From the NCBI RefSeq assembly GCF_000429025.1, contig NZ_AUBB01000034.1, positions 1 to 64,000 of the forward strand: a DNA stretch of 64,000 nucleotides, written 5' to 3'. Origin of the DNA: Actinospineispora spinosispora DSM 44797. GTDB taxonomy: Bacteria; Actinomycetota; Actinomycetes; Mycobacteriales; Pseudonocardiaceae. A program made the translations under genes and the position numbers. The notes under the pieces are model-generated. The model saw only the letters and a program-made list of their open reading frames with translations, was not told the DNA's origin and did not search any database. Shown piece by piece: positions 58,057-64,000 of this stretch; positions within the stretch are counted from its first letter, which is position 1, and each line of letters opens with the position of its first letter.

Positions 58057-59097
58057 GTGCTGATCGACGTGATGGTGCCGGCGTTCGGCGACGATGCCCT
58101 GGTACGCCACGCGATCATCAGCGTCCGCGAACAGAGTGACCCGCGCTGGCGCCTGACCATCATCGACGACGGCCCGGCGGCCGGCCGCGACGCCGGGCTG
58201 CGCCAGTGGCTCGACCTGATCGACGACCGGCGCATCCGGTATCACGCCAACGACGAGTGCCAGGGCATCAACCGCAACTTCCAACGCTGTGTCGACGCCA
58301 GCGAGGCCGACCTGGTGGTGCTGCTCGGCGCGGACGACCGGCTGCTGCCGGACTTCGTCAGCCGGGTGCTCACGATGTCGCGGCGCTACCCGGACGCGGC
58401 GTTCTTCCACACCGGCGCCCGGATCGTGGACAGCGAGGGCTCCCGGGTCGACCCGCTGGTCGACAAGGTCAAGCGCATCACGTCGATCCGGGCCACCACC
58501 GGCCCGCGCGAGGTCGGCGGTGAGCAGCTCGCCACGTCACTGCTGCGCGGCAACTGGATGTACTTCCCGAGCGTCGTGTTCCGTCGCCGGTGGCTGGTCG
58601 AGCACGGTTTCCGGCCCGGCTACGACGTCGTCCAGGACCTCGACCTGTACCTGCGGATCCTGCTCGCCGGCGGCCGCGTCGTGCTGTTCGACCGGCCCGG
58701 CATCGAGTACCGCAGGCACGCGGCGAGCGTGTCGTCCGCCGCCGCTGACGACGGGTCCCGGTTCGACGAGGAACGCCGCTTCTTCAGCCGCGCCGTCGCC
58801 GACATGACCGAGGCCGGCTGGCCCAAGGCGGCGGCCGCCGCCCGCCGGCACCTGACCTCCCGCCTGCACGCACTGCAGAAGATCCCCGGTCTCGCACTCG
58901 CGGGCAACCGGGACACCGCCCGCACCATGCTGAGCAACGCGTTGAGCCCGTTACGGCCCGCGTCCGCGCTCCCCGAGGTCGTGGCTGTGCCGTCCGAGAC
59001 TTGGACGTTGCCGCCGTGGCCGGCCGATCTCGACGAATCCACGGGCGCTGACCCCCGACGCCCCAGCCACCCGAACCACGGAGCACCCGCCCGATGA
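58057..59097 (+). CDS. Glycosyltransferase family 2
   Basis: 346 residues, GT-A fold. N-terminal nucleotide-sugar binding VMVPAFGDDALVRHAIISVREQ, IIDDG, VLLGADDRLLPDF (DxD-like). Cytosolic or membrane-associated, no helix. Stop overlaps the next transferase (ATGA). GTG 58057 is exactly 6 bases after TATCCT, thus leaderless. Adds a sugar to an envelope glycan; donor and acceptor unknown. Confidence 0.88.
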   Translation: MLIDVMVPAFGDDALVRHAIISVREQSDPRWRLTIIDDGPAAGRDAGLRQWLDLIDDRRIRYHANDECQGINRNFQRCVDASEADLVVLLGADDRLLPDFVSRVLTMSRRYPDAAFFHTGARIVDSEGSRVDPLVDKVKRITSIRATTGPREVGGEQLATSLLRGNWMYFPSVVFRRRWLVEHGFRPGYDVVQDLDLYLRILLAGGRVVLFDRPGIEYRRHAASVSSAAADDGSRFDEERRFFSRAVADMTEAGWPKAAAAARRHLTSRLHALQKIPGLALAGNRDTARTMLSNALSPLRPASALPEVVAVPSETWTLPPWPADLDESTGADPRRPSHPNHGAPAR

Positions 59098-60290
59098 CAT
59101 CGATCCAGGCGCCGCACGCGATTTCCGAGGTGCAGCCGGACCAGCTGATCGAGCTGACCGTCGTGCTGCCCTGTCTGAACGAGGCCGAGACTCTCGCGGT
59201 GTGCATCGACAAGGCACGCGAGTCGCTGCGCACGCTCGGTCTCGTCGGTGAGGTCGTGGTGGCCGACAACGGCTCCACCGACGGCTCGCAGGACATCGCG
59301 CTCGCGCACGGCGCCCGCGTCGTCGACGTGCCCCGCCGCGGCTACGGTGCCGCGCTCATGGCGGGCATCACCGAGGCGCGCGGCGAGTTCGTGCTGATGG
59401 CCGACGCCGACGACAGCTACGCGCTCGACGACCTCGGCCCGTTCGTCGAGGCGCTGCGGGACGGCTGCGACCTGGTCATGGGCAACCGGTTCCGCGGCGG
59501 TATCGCGGCAGGCGCCATGCCGTTCCTGCACCGCTACCTGGGCAACCCGGTGCTGTCGATGCTGGGCAGGCTCTTCTTCCACATCCCGGTCAAGGACTTC
59601 CACTGCGGCATCCGCGCGTTCCGCCGCGACCGCGTCATGGAACTGGGCCTGCGCACGTCCGGCATGGAGTTCGCCAGCGAGATGGTGGTCCGCGCGTCGC
59701 TGGCCGAGCTGAAGATGTGCGAGGTCCCGACGACGCTGCGCCCCGACGGCCGCAGCCGCTCGCCGCACCTGCGCACCTGGCGGGACGGGTGGCGCCACCT
59801 GCGCTTCCTGCTCGCGTTCAGCCCGCGCTGGCTGCTGTACTACCCGTCGCTCGCGCTGCAGGGCATCGGGCTGCTCGGGCTGATCTGGCTGGCCGTCGGC
59901 CCGCACACGGTCGGCGGCATCGGGTTCGGCCTGCACAGCATGCTGGCCTGCGCCACGATGTTCGTCCTCGGCGTGCAGGGCCTGGGCCTGGCCATGGTGG
60001 CCCGCTCCTACGCGGCCCATCTGGGGCTGTTGTCGCCCTCGTCCAGACTCATGCGGCTGGGGTCCAGATTCTCGCTGGAACGTGGCCTGGTCATGGGCGG
60101 GCTGCTGTTCCTGCTGGGCGCCGCCTGCTTCATCGTCGCGCTGACCAGCTGGGGCGCGAGCGGTTTCGGCGCCCTGGACGTCATCGACACGATGCGCGTC
60201 CCGATCATCGGCATGGTCCTGACGGTCACGGGCTTCCAGATGATCATCGTCAGCTTCACCCTGAGCCTCACCCGCATCGGCGAGGACTAA
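59094..60290 (+). CDS. Polyprenyl-phosphate-type glycosyltransferase with four C-terminal helices
   Basis: 398 residues. GT2 domain: VVLPCLNEAETL, DNGSTDGS, GYGAALMAGI and MADADDSY (DxD), close to dolichyl-phosphate mannose/glucose synthases. Four membrane helices follow (about 245-390). This type loads a sugar on polyprenyl phosphate for later use outside the membrane. Probably works with the following DUF6541 membrane protein, which has the topology of a polyprenyl-sugar user. Coupled to the previous gene. Confidence 0.88.
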   Translation: MTSIQAPHAISEVQPDQLIELTVVLPCLNEAETLAVCIDKARESLRTLGLVGEVVVADNGSTDGSQDIALAHGARVVDVPRRGYGAALMAGITEARGEFVLMADADDSYALDDLGPFVEALRDGCDLVMGNRFRGGIAAGAMPFLHRYLGNPVLSMLGRLFFHIPVKDFHCGIRAFRRDRVMELGLRTSGMEFASEMVVRASLAELKMCEVPTTLRPDGRSRSPHLRTWRDGWRHLRFLLAFSPRWLLYYPSLALQGIGLLGLIWLAVGPHTVGGIGFGLHSMLACATMFVLGVQGLGLAMVARSYAAHLGLLSPSSRLMRLGSRFSLERGLVMGGLLFLLGAACFIVALTSWGASGFGALDVIDTMRVPIIGMVLTVTGFQMIIVSFTLSLTRIGED

Positions 60291-60293
60291 AAC

Positions 60294-60339
60294 CCCGTGA
60301 GTGGCGAGTGGTCCTATAGGACCACTCGCCACTCACGGG
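60294..60339. repeat. GTGAGT palindrome, uninterrupted form
   Basis: CCCGTGAGTGGCGAGTGGTCCTA directly joined to its exact complement, 46 bases, perfect. The 21-base arms are the same as the outer arms at 6842-6960, where an inner element splits them between CTA and TAG. Confidence 0.95.
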
Positions 60340-60474
60340 TCTTGAGCTGCGACGACGGTTGGTTAAGGCGCGTTATTGCGGCCTTGGGGAGAGCTGCTCG
60401 GGGCCGCGGATAGTCTTCGGCCAGATCTCGGCGCGGAGGAGGCGAGTCACGTCAGCGGCACTGGAACTGTCGGT

Positions 60475-62601
60475 GTGCTCGCCGTCGCCGCCGCGACCGT
60501 GTACATCCCCGGGCTGGCGATCATGCTCGGCTTCGGCGTACGCCAGCGGCTGGTGCTGCTCGGCGCCGCCCCGGCCGCCTCGGTCGGCGTCGCGCTGATC
60601 GTCGCCAGCGCGTCGGCGCTGCTCGACGTGCGCTACGGACCGACACCGCTCGCCGTCGGCACCGTGCTGCTCGCGGTCGTCGGGTTCGGCGTCAACTGGC
60701 TGGTCCGTCGTCAGTTCGGGCCGCCAGCCGACCTGCCGCCGCCCAGGGCCAAACCGCTGCTGCCCCGGCTGACCGGCATCACCAGCATCCTCGCGCAGCT
60801 CTCCGGCCTGGTGTTCGTGCTGACCGGCGCCGGGCTCGCGCTGCGTGCCTGGACCTGGGGCATCGGCACCTGGAACACCTACAACCAGGACCACGACACG
60901 ATCCTGGCGATGGTCCTGACGTCCTACATCCAGCGCACCGGGCGTGGCGCGCCCTGGCAGATCATGCCGGCGGACGTCGTCGTCGGACGGCCGACCGTGT
61001 ACTACCCGGACGGCTTCCACCTGATGGCCGCCACGATCGCGGACGTCTTCGACGGCAACGCGGTCGTCGGCGTGAACGCCGCCGCAGCCATGCTGATCGG
61101 CGCCGCGTGGACGACGAGCGCCGCCGCGCTGGCCGCACTCGCCGTCCGCTGGCTGCGCGACGACCCGGGCTGGATGGCGCTCGCCGGTGGCGTCGCGGCG
61201 GTGGTCGCCGCCGGGCTGTACCGGCCGGGTGTCGTCATGGCCAGGGACAACGGCGTGCTGCCGAACGCGACCGCGCTCGTGCTCGTGCCCGGGGTGCTCG
61301 CCGCGCTGCTGCTGATCCGGCCGAAGTCGTGGAGCGGCGGTATGGCGGTCGGCGTCGCCTGCGCCGGCATCGTCGCCGTGCACCCGAGCGCGGGGCTGTC
61401 CGTCGGGCTGTCGGTCCTGCTGTTCTGGATCGCGCTGCTGTTCGTCCCGGACGGACGCGCGATGCTGCGCGCGCAGTGGTCGGTCCTGCTGGTCATCGTC
61501 GCATCCGCCGCCGCGGCGGGCGCCGGGGTGCTGCACGGAGCGTTGTCGGTCAGCTCGCGCATCGAGGCGTTCCCACCGGACACCGCGCACGTACCGTTTA
61601 CCGCGGCGCTCGGCCACGTGGTCCCACTGATCTACGGCGGGATGTTCGACCGGAAGTCGCTGGTGCAGGTGTGGCCGACGGCGCTGTTGCTGATCGGGCT
61701 GGCCACCGCGCTGGTGCTGCGCAGGGCGGTTCCGGTGCTGGTCGCCTGGACCGGCTGGTTGATCATCGTGCTGCTCGCCTACCGCAACCCGACCGGAATC
61801 ACCGCGCCGATCCTCGGCTTCTTCTACAACAGCGTCGGACGGCTGCAGAGCCACATCCAGCTGTTCGCGCCCGCACTCGCCGCGCTCGGTGCGTTCGGCC
61901 TGCTCGCCGCCCTGATCAAGGGTGTCGGCGCGATCCGGCTTCCCCGGACCGGACGGCTCGGCACCCGCGTCGCCGGCCTGGTCGGCGTGGCCGCGATGTT
62001 CCTGCTGACGGCGTTCTACATCGGCGGACCGGACAACAGGTACCTGCAGACCACGGCGGTCGCGCTGTCCGAGCGGTGGGCGCATCCGCTGCTGTACCGG
62101 GTCGACGACAAGGACCGTGCCGCCGCCGCCTGGCTGAGTTCGCGGGTCGCGCCGGGTGAGCGCATCATGAACAGCCCCAACGACGGTTCGACGTGGCTGT
62201 ACGTGCACTACGGCCTGCCGATCGTGGAGGTGAGCACGCTCGGCGTCCCCGGGTTCCCCTACACCTGGGAGCTGATGAAGAGCTTCCGCTACCTCGACAC
62301 CGACCCCGAGGTGCGCCGCCGCATCCTCGACCTGCACATCGGCTGGGTCTACGTCGACTCGGGCGCGCCGATCATCGGGGCGTTCGGCGCACCCGACGAC
62401 TGGACCGGTGGCGGACTGATGACCACGGTCGCCGGGCTGGACGACCTCGGCGATACCCCCGGGCTGATCCTGGCGCACGTCGAGGGTGGCGTGCACATCT
62501 ACAAGGTGGACCTGGACTACGTCCGCGGCCTGGACGACACCGGCGGGCAGCGTTCGGTCAGCGACCAGAGCATGACCTCGGGGTCACCCACGAACCCGTG
62601 A
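60475..62601 (+). CDS. DUF6541 polytopic membrane protein
   Basis: About 708 residues, 13 or more helices, with an outer domain at the C-terminal end (NSPNDGSTWLYVHYGLP, IGWVYVDSGAP). The layout is that of GT-C transferases: many helices and a soluble end domain. An acidic loop after helix 2 (WNTYNQDHDTILAMV) could hold the catalytic Asp. The start is uncertain: GTG 60475 is the first start near helix 1; GGAGGAGG at 60435 lies too far upstream for it. Meets the DUF3558 gene tail to tail at 2 bases. Confidence 0.75.
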   Translation: MLAVAAATVYIPGLAIMLGFGVRQRLVLLGAAPAASVGVALIVASASALLDVRYGPTPLAVGTVLLAVVGFGVNWLVRRQFGPPADLPPPRAKPLLPRLTGITSILAQLSGLVFVLTGAGLALRAWTWGIGTWNTYNQDHDTILAMVLTSYIQRTGRGAPWQIMPADVVVGRPTVYYPDGFHLMAATIADVFDGNAVVGVNAAAAMLIGAAWTTSAAALAALAVRWLRDDPGWMALAGGVAAVVAAGLYRPGVVMARDNGVLPNATALVLVPGVLAALLLIRPKSWSGGMAVGVACAGIVAVHPSAGLSVGLSVLLFWIALLFVPDGRAMLRAQWSVLLVIVASAAAAGAGVLHGALSVSSRIEAFPPDTAHVPFTAALGHVVPLIYGGMFDRKSLVQVWPTALLLIGLATALVLRRAVPVLVAWTGWLIIVLLAYRNPTGITAPILGFFYNSVGRLQSHIQLFAPALAALGAFGLLAALIKGVGAIRLPRTGRLGTRVAGLVGVAAMFLLTAFYIGGPDNRYLQTTAVALSERWAHPLLYRVDDKDRAAAAWLSSRVAPGERIMNSPNDGSTWLYVHYGLPIVEVSTLGVPGFPYTWELMKSFRYLDTDPEVRRRILDLHIGWVYVDSGAPIIGAFGAPDDWTGGGLMTTVAGLDDLGDTPGLILAHVEGGVHIYKVDLDYVRGLDDTGGQRSVSDQSMTSGSPTNP

Positions 62602-62603
62602 GC

Positions 62604-63152
62604 TCACCGGGTCAGCGAGCGCGGGTACCGCAGGTTCTCCAGTATCGCCCGCGTGACGGTGAGGGCACGCTGACAGGCCACGAACCGGGTGGTGCCGGGC
62701 CGGTCGGCGTACTGCACGTCCAGCATCTGCCGGTGCGACGCCTCGACGTAGACGTGACACCGTCCTTCGATGCCCGGGGTGAGGGAGTCACTCATGGTGA
62801 CCGTGACGCCGTCCAGGTTCGCGGTCTGTGACGTCTGGTTGCTCGCCGGCACGGCGAACGGACTCAGGCTCGGCAGGGCGATCCGGGCGGTCCAGGTTCC
62901 CGGCCGCCCGGTCCAGGAGCATCCCGACCCGGTGAACGGGGTCGCCTCGGGCACCCCCGGTCCGAGCTGGTGGCTCCGCAGCTGGGCAGGGGTCAGCAGC
63001 TCGCACGGCGCGACCCGCTCCAGGGACCGGAGCGAGACGTACGAGCGCGCGGGTCCGGGCTCTGCGGTGGAGGCCGGGGTCGGCGCGGCGCACCCGGCCA
63101 ACCCGGCCGCCATTCCGCACATCAGTGCTGCTCGTAGCCATCCGCCGACCAT
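62604..63152 (-). CDS. DUF3558 lipoprotein
   Basis: 182 residues. The signal peptide ends in a lipobox, GLAGCAAP, so it is lipid-anchored outside the membrane. The mature part is DUF3558 (APCELLTPAQLRSHQLGPG, GSGCSWTG with paired Cys, CQRALTVTRAILENL). Actinobacterial lipoproteins of unknown role, often in several copies. ATG 63152 gives a standard-length signal peptide; the upstream reading has no support. Confidence 0.85.
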   Translation of the reverse strand: MVGGWLRAALMCGMAAGLAGCAAPTPASTAEPGPARSYVSLRSLERVAPCELLTPAQLRSHQLGPGVPEATPFTGSGCSWTGRPGTWTARIALPSLSPFAVPASNQTSQTANLDGVTVTMSDSLTPGIEGRCHVYVEASHRQMLDVQYADRPGTTRFVACQRALTVTRAILENLRYPRSLTR

Positions 63153-63436
63153 CAGTACCCCCGCCCCGGGAACTGCACCGGACCCAATGGTAAGACACCT
63201 GCGTGCGATGAGCGGCAAGTTTTGCGCGCCGGACGGTCGGTGGGTTCACGCACCGGCGGGGTACGTCACTCATGCACGACCGTGTGCGACACACCGTGAC
63301 GAGGTGTGAGGCGTGAGGATCCGCGCCCAGCGGGCGTGCCGCATCCACCGATCGGGCGGCGGTTGGGGTGGCGGCTGCGGTAGGCGGTCGATGCCAACTT
63401 CGAGGTCGAAGGAGGGAGCCACTAACCTCGGGCAGC

Positions 63437-64000
63437 GTGGATGGGCAAACCGGCGGCGCAGTGAACACCTCGGATTTCGACCTGGTGGTGGTCGGATCCG
63501 GATTCTTCGGACTCACCATCGCCGAGCGGGCGGCGACCCAGCTCGGCAAGCGGGTGTTAGTGCTGGAGCGCCGCAACCACCTCGGCGGCAACGCGTACTC
63601 GGAGGCCGAGCCGGAGACCGGCATCGAGATCCACCGCTACGGCGCGCACCTGTTCCACACCTCGAACAAGCGGGTCTGGGACTACGTCAACCAGTTCACC
63701 GAGTTCACGAACTACCAGCATCGGGTGTTCGCGCGCGTCGCCGACCAGGTCTACGCGTTCCCGATGAACCTCGCCCTGATCAACTCGTTCTTCGGACGCT
63801 CGCACACCCCGGACGAGGCACGCACGCTCATCTCCGAGCAGGCCTCGGAGTTCGAGACGGCCGCCGCGGAGAACCTCGAGGAGAAGGCGATCTCGCTGAT
63901 CGGGCGCCCGCTGTACGAGGCCTTCATCAAGGGCTACACGTTCAAGCAGTGGCAGACCGAGCCGAACGAGCTCGACCCGTCGATCATCACCCGGCTGCCG
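63437..64000 (+). CDS. glf: UDP-galactopyranose mutase (5' part)
   Basis: 188 codons, cut by the window edge. FAD-binding VVVGSGFFGLTIAERAA, then VLVLERRNHLGGNAYSE and EIHRYGAHLFHTSNKRVWDYVNQF, all hallmarks of Glf, which converts UDP-galactopyranose to UDP-galactofuranose for the cell-wall galactan. Matches Rv3809c. GTG 63437 is 8 bases after TAACCT; GTG 63461 is a second choice. The 284 bases before it hold no gene; GTACGTCACTCATG and a GTGTG/CACAC pair are the only features noticed. Confidence 0.95.
   Translation, partial: MDGQTGGAVNTSDFDLVVVGSGFFGLTIAERAATQLGKRVLVLERRNHLGGNAYSEAEPETGIEIHRYGAHLFHTSNKRVWDYVNQFTEFTNYQHRVFARVADQVYAFPMNLALINSFFGRSHTPDEARTLISEQASEFETAAAENLEEKAISLIGRPLYEAFIKGYTFKQWQTEPNELDPSIITRLP

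Noticed and set aside
1..64000. tRNA, rRNA, insertion sequences
   Set aside because: No cloverleaf, rRNA segment, transposase or terminal-repeat pair with target duplication was recognised by eye; short ncRNAs cannot be excluded.

Overview
High-GC actinobacterial chromosome. The codon bias, GTG starts, mycobacterial-type gene order and galactan/arabinan genes (UDP-galactopyranose mutase, UbiA-type phosphoribosyltransferase and its phosphatase) suggest an arabinogalactan-walled member of the Pseudonocardiales. The genus is inferred, not proven. From bfr/arcA rightwards the order (ferritin, DUF2470 gene with an IdeR box, pheA, gpm, septum-formation protein, serS, HAD, PAP2, ubiA, glf) follows the M. 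tuberculosis Rv3841 to Rv3806c stretch as I recall it, so this is probably the core region to one side of oriC.

Layout. 0.2-2.2 kb: sulfide/persulfide module (rhodanese-DUF2892 and a CstB-like dioxygenase-rhodanese) around a shared palindrome. 2.15-2.96 kb: a small HTH gene facing a 16-residue poly-lysine peptide gene and a 96-residue gene, separated by four evenly built GTCAA-N7-TTGAC sites. This is the best candidate for an undescribed system. 3-13.7 kb: membrane protein, alkyltransferase, fatty-acid desaturase, MFS exporter, orphan pseudo-receiver regulator, three secreted proteins, methyltransferase, Fpg/Nei glycosylase. 13.7-22.3 kb: LytS-type kinase, S49 peptidase, LytTR regulator, Asp-rich membrane protein, then two sodium:solute symporters with a DUF485 subunit, a probable carboxylate-sensing and uptake locus. 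22.3-33 kb: rhodanese, DUF4328, SEC-C protein, ferritin, arginine deiminase, two-gene ABC transporter, CPBP protease, membrane proteins. 33-48 kb: DUF2470, macro-domain hydrolase, pheA-gpm, septum-formation protein, YgiB/YgiC/DUF350-like trio, giant AAA/TPR regulator divergent from an FMN reductase and MFS exporter, serS. 48-51.2 kb: AlsS-type acetolactate synthase and an imine-reductase-like enzyme with its HxlR regulator. 51.2-53.4 kb: small accessory patch (HicAB, Uma2 nuclease, DUF5753-DUF397 pair). 53.4-64 kb: cell-envelope polysaccharide genes, ending inside glf.

Between genes there is an unusual wealth of palindromes. At least nine intergenic or gene-end inverted repeats begin CGTGAGTG and end CACTCACG, often including the flanking stop codons. 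Two are compound, one hairpin inside another. Further families are CACGAATGTGG (2 copies), CGAGTCGGGG (2 loci), and a ~200-bp dispersed repeat (2 good copies). Many genes also have a TANNNT hexamer 6-8 nt before the start codon, as expected for leaderless transcripts; I used this to choose several starts. I saw no tRNA, rRNA, insertion sequence or CRISPR array.
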